6,190 nucleotides of DNA. Origin: Draconibacterium sp. GTDB lineage: Bacteria; Bacteroidota; Bacteroidia; Bacteroidales; Prolixibacteraceae. The stretch is taken from the NCBI GenBank assembly GCA_027011835.1, contig JALUZN010000415.1:1-6190 (forward strand), in the 5' to 3' direction. Position numbers and translations under genes: made by a program. Shown in pieces: positions 1-6,190 of the stretch (positions are counted from its first letter, which is position 1; each line of letters opens with the position of its first letter). The notes beneath the pieces were generated by a model that saw nothing but the letters and a program-made list of their open reading frames with translations, did not search any database and was not told where the DNA came from.

Positions 1-961
1 GGTTCAGTGCGGTTGCAATTTTTATATACATATAATGCGGCATACGCATATTAATGTGTCCGGCTGCGTGAATCATACTCAAATCGAAATCGAACCGTTT
101 TGCAATGTGTTCAAGATAAAATGGATCGAGCGGAATGCAGTGGCCACCAATCCCGGGACCGGGGTAAAATGCCTGAAACCCAAATGGTTTTGTTTTTGCC
201 GCTTCAATTACTTCCCAAATGTTAATGTCCATTTTTCCTGCAAGAAGTGTCAGTTCGTTAATCAAACTAATATTTATAAGCCGGTATGTATTTTCCAAAA
301 TTTTAACCATTTCGGCAACACGGGGCGAGCTAACAGTGTGAATATTATCGATGGCGTTACTATACAACGCTTTTCCTATAATCAATCCATCTTCCGACAT
401 GGCACCCAAAACCTTAGGCGTATTTTTTGTGTGAAATGTTTTATTTCCCGGGTCAACCCGTTCGGGCGAGTAGGCAAGCCAAAAATCGGAACCGTGTTTA
501 AGGCCGCTTTCGCGCTCAATAATGGGCAACATTAAATCTTCGGTTGTAGTGGGGTACGTAGTACTTTCGAGACTGATAAAGGTACCTGCTTTCATATTTT
601 GCCCAATTGCCTCGCACGACGCTTCAATAAAACTCATATCGGGTTTACGAAACTTATCGAGAGGTGTAGGAACACAAATAATTAGCGCATCGCACTCTTT
701 CATTCTACTGAAATCGGTAGTTGCCTGAAGTGTAATTTTATCTACCACTTCGCGTAATACTGCATCGCGAATGTCTTTAATATAGTTCTCTCCCGAGTTA
801 ATTTTATTAACCTTTTGTTCCGATTTATCGAAGCCAATTACTTGAACTCCGGCTTCGGCAAAGTTAACAGCAAGGGGCAACCCAACGTATCCGAGCCCGA
901 TAATTCCTACAACTTCGGTGTTGGTTTCTATTTTTTTTAAAATCTGTTGTGTGTGTTTCAT
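1..961 (-). CDS. wbpA: UDP-N-acetyl-D-glucosamine 6-dehydrogenase, WbpA/TviB type (3' end cut by window edge)
   Basis: Predicted cytoplasmic NAD-dependent enzyme that oxidises C6 of a UDP-hexose, most likely UDP-GlcNAc, in two steps to the uronic acid. The reading frame is open from ATG at 961 to the window edge: 320 codons of a family that usually has about 430, so most of the C-terminal UDP-binding domain is missing. The Rossmann motif GLGYVG is at residues 22-27. The segment TTDFSR..ECDALI.CVPTP lies at 81-100 and SLESTTYPTTT at 130-140. Conserved Lys220 and Asn224 sit in EMVKILEN. The catalytic motif GPGIGGHCIPLD (268-279) holds nucleophile Cys275 and Asp279. As recalled, these segments resemble Pseudomonas WbpA closely, and more than they resemble UDP-glucose dehydrogenases (Ugd). 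UDP-ManNAc dehydrogenase (WecC-type) remains possible. The gene follows the co-polymerase gene after 103 bp. Upstream of the start there is only an A-rich leader (AGAATAAGA) and no strong ribosome binding site. Family very likely; exact substrate inferred. Confidence 0.93.
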   Translation of the reverse strand, partial: MKHTQQILKKIETNTEVVGIIGLGYVGLPLAVNFAEAGVQVIGFDKSEQKVNKINSGENYIKDIRDAVLREVVDKITLQATTDFSRMKECDALIICVPTPLDKFRKPDMSFIEASCEAIGQNMKAGTFISLESTTYPTTTEDLMLPIIERESGLKHGSDFWLAYSPERVDPGNKTFHTKNTPKVLGAMSEDGLIIGKALYSNAIDNIHTVSSPRVAEMVKILENTYRLINISLINELTLLAGKMDINIWEVIEAAKTKPFGFQAFYPGPGIGGHCIPLDPFYLEHIAKRFDFDLSMIHAAGHINMRMPHYMYIKIATALN

Positions 962-1015
962 TCTTATTCTATTTACCTGATATTTTATAAATGTTCGATG
1001 TTTTTGTATACTAAT

Positions 1016-1029
1016 ACTTCTTGTGAAGT
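1016..1029. repeat. Short inverted repeat in the wzz-dehydrogenase gap
   Basis: ACTTC-TTGT-GAAGT forms a 5-bp perfect stem with a 4-nt loop inside the 103-bp gap between the co-polymerase and the dehydrogenase (962-1064). It is too weak and lacks a T-tract in the right place for a confident intrinsic terminator. No TAnnTTTG-type promoter box was found in this gap on the minus strand, so read-through from upstream is the simplest reading. The rest of the gap is AT-rich and holds nothing recognisable. Confidence 0.3.
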
Positions 1030-1064
1030 TTGTATATTATTAACCTGACAGTAGAAGTTATTTT

Positions 1065-2246
1065 TTACGAATTGTTTTCTTCTGAACTTTCCGGTTGTGA
1101 AGTTTGCTCCGGCTCTTCATTCCATTTCTCTTTCAATGTTTCGAGAAACTGTTTCCCAAAAATCCATCCAATACCGAATATTCCTCCTAGGAAAATCCAG
1201 ATTAAAAGAATCATCTTTCGTTTTGGTTTCGAGCGTTCCAACGGAATGGTTACGGGCTTAATTACCGAAAACACCGGAGTTTCTTCTTTAACAGTAATAC
1301 GCGCCTGTTCCATCTGTTGAGCCACGTTCGAATAAACATCGAAAGCAAGTTGATACTCGCTTTGTAAACGTTCTTCTTGTGTTCGCGCCCGTGCCGAGGT
1401 TACATTTTTGTTGCGGTCGCGAAAATCGGCTAATGCGTTCTGTGCTTCCTCGAATTTCTTTTTTGTCTCTTCGAAACGTTCGGTTATAAATCGAAGTTGT
1501 GCTGCCGATTTCTCGGTTTTAAACTCTGTAATGTATTTTTGAAGCAACTCCTGAGCGCGTGTTGCTACTTCGGCAGCAAGCAGTGCCTCAATAGCCGAAG
1601 AGGTTAACGTAACGTAACCGTCTTTATCGTTTGTTTCCAACGAAATATTATTGTCGATAATTGTACGAATATCTTCCTGTTCTTTCGTTAAGTAAATTGG
1701 CTTATTTCGTAACGAATCGTTTGTTACAATCCGAATCTCTTTGGGTGCCGGTTTTAATGCTTTTAAAATAACCCCGGGTAAACCAAGTGTATATTTTTTT
1801 AGTTGATAAAAGAAACCGGTATCGCGGTACTGCATATAATAATCGTAAATTGAAACCGGATGATCGACATCGGAAAAGGTAAACGGTGTATTCATTAATT
1901 CTAACTGAAATGGTACACTTTTTACAATTTGCGGATAGATATATGGCGAGAGTTCAGCACTTCCTCCTTTATTCAGGTCGATATTAAAACCGGCCATAGC
2001 AGCCAGCGAAGAGAGGCCTCCCAATTTCGAAGACCCATTTGAAATCTGAGGCACCATAGTCGACGATGCCGTATATTGTGGTGTTGCAGTGAGGGCAATT
2101 ATAATGCCAATAATACTGCTCACAATAACCGATTTAATAATAAACCTACGTCCGTCCCAAACGGTTTTTACAAGGGCAATAATATCAATCTCATCTTCAT
2201 CTGCCTGATGATTGACTTGCTGATTGGTCAAAGTATCGTCTGTCAT
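1065..2246 (-). CDS. Wzz-family polysaccharide co-polymerase / chain length determinant (no kinase domain)
   Basis: Predicted inner-membrane, mostly periplasmic protein of the Wzz/PCP family, which controls chain length or links synthesis to the outer-membrane exporter. Of its 393 residues, about 1-35 are acidic and cytoplasmic, and the first membrane segment is about 36-54 (FIIKSVIVSSIIGIIIALT). A periplasmic domain follows, with a Gly/Ser-rich stretch (NGSSKLGGLSSLAAMAG, 70-86) common in Bacteroidota members. A long charged coiled coil spans about 245-320. The Pro-spaced segment before the second membrane segment has P324, P331, P335 and P341, as expected for the family. The second membrane segment is about 345-364, and a short acidic Glu/Ser-rich cytoplasmic tail (370-393) ends the protein. 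No Walker A/B or tyrosine-rich tail is present, so this is not a Wzc-type BY-kinase fusion. The start ATG follows the stop of the SLBB gene by 18 bp of A-rich DNA (AAAAAAGAAAAA before ATG), indicating tight co-transcription. Confidence 0.92.
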   Translation of the reverse strand: MTDDTLTNQQVNHQADEDEIDIIALVKTVWDGRRFIIKSVIVSSIIGIIIALTATPQYTASSTMVPQISNGSSKLGGLSSLAAMAGFNIDLNKGGSAELSPYIYPQIVKSVPFQLELMNTPFTFSDVDHPVSIYDYYMQYRDTGFFYQLKKYTLGLPGVILKALKPAPKEIRIVTNDSLRNKPIYLTKEQEDIRTIIDNNISLETNDKDGYVTLTSSAIEALLAAEVATRAQELLQKYITEFKTEKSAAQLRFITERFEETKKKFEEAQNALADFRDRNKNVTSARARTQEERLQSEYQLAFDVYSNVAQQMEQARITVKEETPVFSVIKPVTIPLERSKPKRKMILLIWIFLGGIFGIGWIFGKQFLETLKEKWNEEPEQTSQPESSEENNS

Positions 2247-2264
2247 TTTTTCTTTTTTATACGT

Positions 2265-4907
2265 CTATTTTGTAAGGTTGGCAATGGTTGCTACTGATAC
2301 GGCTATTGATGCAATAACACTTGCAAGGGCGAGCCATTTTCCGGCATCTCCACTTTTCTTTTCCGGTTTTTGGGGCACAACAATCTGGCTGCCGGGATGA
2401 ACTGCCGGATAGCCCTTAAATATAAAACCTTTTCGTACCGCTGTAGTTCCGTTGGCATATTTCACATACATTTTCTTTTTATGGGCATCGTGCATAAATC
2501 CACCACAACGATCGATGTAATATTTTGCATTCTTTCCCTTTTCGTATGCGATTGAAAACGGGTTTTGTACATTTCCGGTAATTTTAATTGTTTGCATAAA
2601 CTCCGGAATGTTTATCCGGTCGCCGTTGACTAAAAAGAGATCGCTTTGCCCACCCGGATGTTTTAATATTTCGGGCAGGTCGATTGCAATTTGTTCGTAT
2701 CCAAGTTCTTTGGTTGTACGATAAAGCGTTGCACCTTCAATAAAAGCTTGTGGAGTTACACCTCCTGCCATATTTATAAGGTCAGAGATTCGCTGTCCCT
2801 TTTTGCTAATAGCAAACATTCCTGCATATTTTACTTCGCCCGAAATAAGTGCAGAACCTTGTTGCCGGTAGCCGGGAGCACGCCGCACATAAATTTGATC
2901 GTAAGGTTGCAGAACAAAATCTGGTTCTGCATTTTGTAAATCGCGTGTTGTTCCGGTTGTAAAAAGATGCACCAGTGTGTCAGTAAGTTGTGCCTCTTCA
3001 CGGTAGCTTAACCGGCGAGCAATTTGAATGTAACTGCTGTCGGCACCTTCGGTAAATCCGTTGGCCAGATAAAGTGCATCGCGAAGAGTCATATTCTTCA
3101 TAAAGTTAAATTTCGAAGGTTTGTTTACTTCTCCGGCAACAGTAATAAAAGGCATCTCTTTTATCTCTTTGCGCGATTTAATTGTAACAATATCCTCTTT
3201 TTTTAGAAGAAAATTACCCTCACCACTTAAAACATCGCTCACATTAAAACCAATAAACGTAGTTGTTTTGTCGGGATTGGTACGAATTACATCGCCAAAA
3301 TCAAGCGCTCCTTCGCGCAACCCGTTGGCAAGATAAATAGCATCTCTTACGGTTACGCTGTCCATAAACGGGAATGTTCCCGGTTTTATCACATCGCCAA
3401 CAACCGAGAAAATATTGTTTTCAATCATCTCGAAATTCGATTTTATATTTACAATATCTTCCGGAAACAACGGATAATCTTTAATTCCATTTAATACATC
3501 GCCCAAATTAAAAGTCACCAGTTTTTGTGTTAAGTCGGGGTTGTACCGAATAATATGTCCGCCTTTCAAATAAGCATCGGGCGTAACGCTGTCGGCCTTT
3601 TCAATAAGGTCGGAAAGCATCATATTTTCTGTCCATTCGAATTCGCCCGGACGAGTAACTGCTCCCGAGATGGTTACCCGATTTTCAAAAAGATCGATAA
3701 TTGGCCCGTTTCTCACTTCATCGCCATTTTTTAAAAGCGTTTTAGCAGCTTCGTTAATGGGTACATCAATAATTTTATTTCCTTCCTGAGTTTTTCTGTA
3801 TATCTGAAGTTTCGAAAGGTACGAGTTTACCGTAAAACCTCCGGCAAAACGAATGAGCTCCTTTAATGTCTCATTGTTTTTAATCTCGAACAAACCGTTG
3901 CGTTTAAATTCGCCATTTACCTCAACTCTTTTTTCGACCGGAGGAATAAAAATGATATCGTTATTTTTAAGTAAAATATTATCCGAAGGGTCGGCATCGA
4001 CAAGAAACTTGTAAACATCGATAATTTTATAAACCTTTTTATCGCGAATAATTTTAATATTTCTGAATGAGCCAATGTGGTTGGGACCACCCGACAGGTA
4101 AAGCGCATTAAACACAGAAGCCGTAACCGGAAGCGTGTATGTTCCGGGAGTTGAAACCTCGCCAACCAGATTTACCTGAATAGAACGAAGCTGCCCCATA
4201 TTTACCTGCGCAAACGTTTCGGGATTATCGGAGTTCAAATCGGAATAAATATCCGAAAGACGTTGCTTTATCTTTACCTCGGCATCGTCGAATGTAAGTC
4301 CGGCAACGTAAAGCGGCCCCACATCGGGAATCATTATCTGGCCGTTTTTATTTACTGTTAACTGATAATTGTTTTGCGAATTCCCCCAAATATTAATTAA
4401 AATTTGGTCGCCAATACTAATTTCGTAATTTTTTGGAGTTTGAATATTTAATGAGGGGTCGAAAGTGAGGTTTTTACTGTTAAAAAGATACGCTCCGAAA
4501 ACCCGTCCTGTTGCATTTACCGAACCTTTGCGAGTCGACTTTTCCTGCTCGGGTTGTTTCTCCTCTTCCGGCAATTGGTCTAACTGGTTCACTGCTTCCT
4601 CAACCGGGTCGGTGGTAACTGTGTCGCTACTGTTTGTTGTTGTAGTGCTTTGTGTTGAATTAGTACCCGTTTCGTTTATCCTGCTTTCAAAGTCTCTGAT
4701 TTGTTGCTCGGTAGCACCTTTTTGTCGAGCCAGATTGGCAGCATCCTGAGTAGAAAGGCCGGCATCTTTCATAGCTTGCTGCGCCCTTTTTATTTCCGAT
4801 TTTGGCACTGTTTTTACATCAACACTTTTTATGTCTTGCGCCATCGATAGAGTGTTAAACAGAAAAACAAAACTTATCAAAAAAAGAGATTTAATTTTGA
4901 ATCGCAT
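2265..4907 (-). CDS. Outer-membrane polysaccharide export protein (OPX/Wza-like) with multiple SLBB repeats
   Basis: Predicted outer-membrane or periplasmic channel protein for polysaccharide export, 880 residues against about 380 for E. coli Wza. Residues 1-23 form a signal peptide (hydrophobic core LFLISFVFLF, likely cut after SMA). There is no lipobox cysteine, so it is not an evident lipoprotein. Residues 36-80 form a charged helical region (LSTQDAANLARQKGATEQQI). Residues 82-100 are a Ser/Thr/Asn-rich linker followed by an acidic Glu/Pro stretch to about 123. The Poly_export domain is about 157-240 (YEISIGDQILINIWG; GQIMIPDVGPLYVAGLT). Seven SLBB-like units begin near 245, 328, 411, 500, 588, 686 and 774, each with a V.G.V..PG.F-like strand followed by a LANG/AGG-like turn. 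A hydrophobic helix at 857-876 ends the protein and could insert in the outer membrane like Wza's C-terminal helix; that is inference. The gene lies 57 bp after the epimerase and 18 bp before the co-polymerase, its expected partner. Confidence 0.95.
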   Translation of the reverse strand: MRFKIKSLFLISFVFLFNTLSMAQDIKSVDVKTVPKSEIKRAQQAMKDAGLSTQDAANLARQKGATEQQIRDFESRINETGTNSTQSTTTTNSSDTVTTDPVEEAVNQLDQLPEEEKQPEQEKSTRKGSVNATGRVFGAYLFNSKNLTFDPSLNIQTPKNYEISIGDQILINIWGNSQNNYQLTVNKNGQIMIPDVGPLYVAGLTFDDAEVKIKQRLSDIYSDLNSDNPETFAQVNMGQLRSIQVNLVGEVSTPGTYTLPVTASVFNALYLSGGPNHIGSFRNIKIIRDKKVYKIIDVYKFLVDADPSDNILLKNNDIIFIPPVEKRVEVNGEFKRNGLFEIKNNETLKELIRFAGGFTVNSYLSKLQIYRKTQEGNKIIDVPINEAAKTLLKNGDEVRNGPIIDLFENRVTISGAVTRPGEFEWTENMMLSDLIEKADSVTPDAYLKGGHIIRYNPDLTQKLVTFNLGDVLNGIKDYPLFPEDIVNIKSNFEMIENNIFSVVGDVIKPGTFPFMDSVTVRDAIYLANGLREGALDFGDVIRTNPDKTTTFIGFNVSDVLSGEGNFLLKKEDIVTIKSRKEIKEMPFITVAGEVNKPSKFNFMKNMTLRDALYLANGFTEGADSSYIQIARRLSYREEAQLTDTLVHLFTTGTTRDLQNAEPDFVLQPYDQIYVRRAPGYRQQGSALISGEVKYAGMFAISKKGQRISDLINMAGGVTPQAFIEGATLYRTTKELGYEQIAIDLPEILKHPGGQSDLFLVNGDRINIPEFMQTIKITGNVQNPFSIAYEKGKNAKYYIDRCGGFMHDAHKKKMYVKYANGTTAVRKGFIFKGYPAVHPGSQIVVPQKPEKKSGDAGKWLALASVIASIAVSVATIANLTK

Positions 4908-4929
4908 ATCAGTGGATTTAATTTTAGCG

Positions 4930-4938
4930 GTAAAGATA
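4930..4938 (-). promoter_or_regulatory. Candidate Bacteroidota -7 promoter box before the SLBB export gene
   Basis: On the minus strand the 57-bp gap reads TATCTTTAC, which fits the Bacteroidota -7 consensus TAnnTTTG with A for the last G. It ends 22 bp before the ATG at 4907, which would give a 5' leader of roughly 15-20 nt. A convincing -33 TTTG/TTG element at the usual distance was not found; the nearest TTTC (4950-4953) is too close. It may let the export and chain-length genes be expressed independently of the epimerase. The motif is short and the region AT-rich, so a chance match is quite possible. Confidence 0.35.
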
Positions 4939-4964
4939 AATAATTTGTGGAAACCGACAGCCGA

Positions 4965-5999
4965 TTATTCTTTGACTCCGGAAATATAACTTTTATACCA
5001 TTTAACAAAACTCTCAACTCCTTTTTTTAACGAAGTATTTGGTGAGTAGTTGTATTTTCCTTTTAACGAAGCAACATCGGCAAACGTTTTATAAACATCG
5101 CCGGGCTGCATAGGAAGCAGTTGCTTTGTAGCTTTTTTACCCAACGCATTTTCAATTGTTTCAATAAACTCCATCAACATTACCGGATTACCGTTTCCAA
5201 TGTTATGAATAAAATAAGGAGTCTTTTGTTCGTTCTCTTCCGTATTTAGCTTTGTTGTAATTATTTTTATCAACCCGATTACAATGTCGTCGATGTAGGT
5301 AAAGTCGCGTTGTAAATCGCCATTATTAAATACTTTAATCGGCTTATTTTTTGTTATGGCATCGGCAAAAAGAATTGGTGCCATATCGGGGCGACCCCAC
5401 GGACCATAAACGGTAAAAAAACGGAGTCCTGTTGTGGGCAACTTATAAAGGTAACTGTATGTATGCGCCATCAGTTCGTTACTCTTTTTTGTGGCTGCGT
5501 ACAAACTTACCGGGTTATCAACCGTGTCGGTAACCGAAAGTGGCATTTTTTTACTATTTCCATAAACACTCGACGAACTGGCATATACAAGATGTTTAAT
5601 ATTGAAGTTCCGGCACGCTTCCAGAATATTCATAAAACCCACAATATTGCTACTAATGTAAGCATGCGGATTTTCGATGCTGTAACGAACACCGGCCTGC
5701 GCTGCAAGATTGCAAACTATATCGAATTTCTCTTTTTCGAAAAGAGTGTTTAGTTCACTCCTGTCTTCGAGGTTCATTCTTATGAATGTGTAATTCTCAA
5801 ACATAGAGCTCCTTACAGGGGTGTACCATTTTTCTGCACGACGATTAATTCCTGTTTCCTCTAACCGGGCATATTTTAATTCAACATCGTAATAATTGTT
5901 TATGTTGTCTATTCCAACTACGGTTACATCTTGTTGCAAAAGCTCCTTTGCAAGATGAAATCCTATAAAGCCTGCTGTTCCTGTTATTAAAATTTTCAT
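4965..5999 (-). CDS. NAD-dependent epimerase, UDP-glucuronate 4-epimerase type
   Basis: Predicted cytoplasmic extended SDR enzyme that interconverts UDP-glucuronate and UDP-galacturonate by oxidation and reduction at C4 with bound NAD. Its 344 residues match the usual family length, and the start at 5999 places the NAD motif GTAGFIG at 7-13, as expected. ID at 30-31 ends the second strand (adenosine ribose binding). NLAAQAGVRYSIENP (97-111) is typical of the LpsL/CapI/plant GAE group, as is DNINNYYDVELKYARL (31-46). The catalytic residues are in SSSSVYG (141-147) and YAATK, giving Tyr167 and Lys171. GLRFFTVYGPWGRPDMA (191-207) is the hallmark of UDP-glucuronate 4-epimerases, and RDFTYIDDIV (231-240) follows. 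Activity on an N-acetylated uronic acid (as in TviC) cannot be excluded, because the same operon has a UDP-GlcNAc-type dehydrogenase. It is the first gene of the visible operon, and no Shine-Dalgarno is seen before the ATG. Confidence 0.93.
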   Translation of the reverse strand: MKILITGTAGFIGFHLAKELLQQDVTVVGIDNINNYYDVELKYARLEETGINRRAEKWYTPVRSSMFENYTFIRMNLEDRSELNTLFEKEKFDIVCNLAAQAGVRYSIENPHAYISSNIVGFMNILEACRNFNIKHLVYASSSSVYGNSKKMPLSVTDTVDNPVSLYAATKKSNELMAHTYSYLYKLPTTGLRFFTVYGPWGRPDMAPILFADAITKNKPIKVFNNGDLQRDFTYIDDIVIGLIKIITTKLNTEENEQKTPYFIHNIGNGNPVMLMEFIETIENALGKKATKQLLPMQPGDVYKTFADVASLKGKYNYSPNTSLKKGVESFVKWYKSYISGVKE

Positions 6000-6190
6000 T
6001 CGTATATAAAATTAGAATCAAGATACTAGAATCAAGACACAAGACAAGAAATTAGTGCTTCGGCTTAATCATGCTCCTGTGAATGAAATCTTTTATCATG
6101 TATGTTTTATCTCATTTTATTGATTTCAATGTCATTATCTATTCCATCAACTAAATTAATCCTGTTTTTTGGCTTCCTCCCAAATTATAT
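6000..6190. other. Upstream region without a recognisable gene
   Basis: This 191-bp AT-rich stretch precedes the epimerase and probably carries the operon's leader, or is the gap to a gene further right. On the minus strand all frames hold stops. The open stretch at the right edge (6156-6188, ending IIWEEAKKQD then TAA) could be the tail of an upstream gene, but ten codons are too few to decide. The short tandem repeat at 6013-6049 is the only clear structure. No strong promoter with both -33 and -7 boxes was identified, and no tRNA or other RNA gene is visible. Confidence 0.5.
6013..6049. repeat. Tandem 11-bp direct repeat with a CAAGA core
   Basis: TAGAATCAAGA occurs perfectly at 6013-6023 and again at 6027-6037, separated by TAC, giving a 14-bp period. 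A degenerate continuation adds two more CAAGA cores at 6040-6044 and 6045-6049. Cores therefore begin at 6019, 6033, 6040 and 6045. The array ends 14 bp upstream of the epimerase start codon, on its 5' side. Its function is unknown: it may be a dispersed intergenic repeat, a binding site array, or slipped-strand sequence. Confidence 0.8.

Noticed and set aside
35..535. Plus-strand open frame of 166 codons
   Set aside because: It lies antisense to the dehydrogenase, whose minus-strand frame has clear Rossmann and catalytic motifs. The plus-strand product has Cys/Phe/Asn-rich composition with no recognisable domain, typical of a shadow frame.
1016..1029. Hairpin as an intrinsic terminator after the co-polymerase gene
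   Set aside because: The stem is only 5 bp with two G-C pairs, and no clear U-tract follows in the minus-strand direction (the downstream bases are ATTAGTATAC).
3917..4165. Minus-strand open frame of 82 codons inside the export gene in another frame
   Set aside because: It is fully contained in the SLBB protein gene, whose frame is well supported by domain motifs. The alternative product shows no family features and no separate start signal.
6006..6014. TAATTTTAT on the minus strand as a -7 promoter box for the epimerase
   Set aside because: It fits TAnnTTT but ends 6 bp before the ATG, so transcription would start at or inside the start codon; AT-rich chance match more likely.
6052..6099. 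Minus-strand mini-ORF MIKDFIHRSMIKPKH upstream of the epimerase
   Set aside because: Fifteen codons with no ribosome binding site and no known leader-peptide pattern such as runs of a regulatory amino acid; a chance open frame is likely.
6156..6188. Possible C-terminal tail of an upstream gene (IIWEEAKKQD, stop)
   Set aside because: Only ten codons are inside the window, so neither coding status nor family can be supported; noted in the upstream-region entry only.
1..6190. CRISPR array, insertion sequence, tRNA/rRNA or defence system
   Set aside because: No regularly spaced long repeats, no transposase or terminal inverted repeats, no cloverleaf or rRNA-like sequence, and all long genes are explained as polysaccharide biosynthesis and export.

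Overview
The window looks like part of a capsule, exopolysaccharide or O-antigen locus from a member of the Bacteroidota (a Marinilabiliales or Prolixibacteraceae-type relative would fit, but this is inference). The signs are an AT-rich sequence, gene starts preceded by A-rich leaders without a clear Shine-Dalgarno, a TAnnTTT-type -7 promoter candidate, and a very long multi-SLBB export protein of the kind common in that phylum. All four recognisable genes lie on the minus strand, so the locus reads from right to left.

In transcription order: (1) 191 bp of upstream DNA (6000-6190) without a convincing gene but with a short tandem repeat; (2) a UDP-glucuronate 4-epimerase-like SDR enzyme (4965-5999); (3) an 880-residue outer-membrane polysaccharide export (OPX, Wza-like) protein with a Poly_export domain and about seven SLBB-like repeats (2265-4907); (4) a Wzz-type polysaccharide co-polymerase with two membrane segments and a coiled coil but no kinase domain (1065-2246); (5) the first 320 codons of a WbpA/TviB-type UDP-N-acetylglucosamine 6-dehydrogenase, which runs off the left edge (1-961). 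Spacings between genes are 57, 18 and 103 bp, consistent with one operon that may also have an internal promoter before the export gene.

Together the genes suggest an acidic polysaccharide. The two sugar-nucleotide enzymes would supply uronic-acid precursors (a galacturonate-type and an N-acetyl-hexosaminuronate-type sugar). The inner-membrane co-polymerase would set chain length or couple synthesis to export, and the OPX protein would carry the chain through the outer membrane. Glycosyltransferases, flippase, polymerase and any tyrosine kinase are not in view and probably lie to the left of position 1 or elsewhere.

No clearly undescribed system is visible. The points most worth a second look are the tandem repeat upstream of the epimerase, the architecture of the SLBB protein (many repeats, no lipidation cysteine, hydrophobic C-terminal helix), and the possible substrate link between the epimerase and the dehydrogenase.
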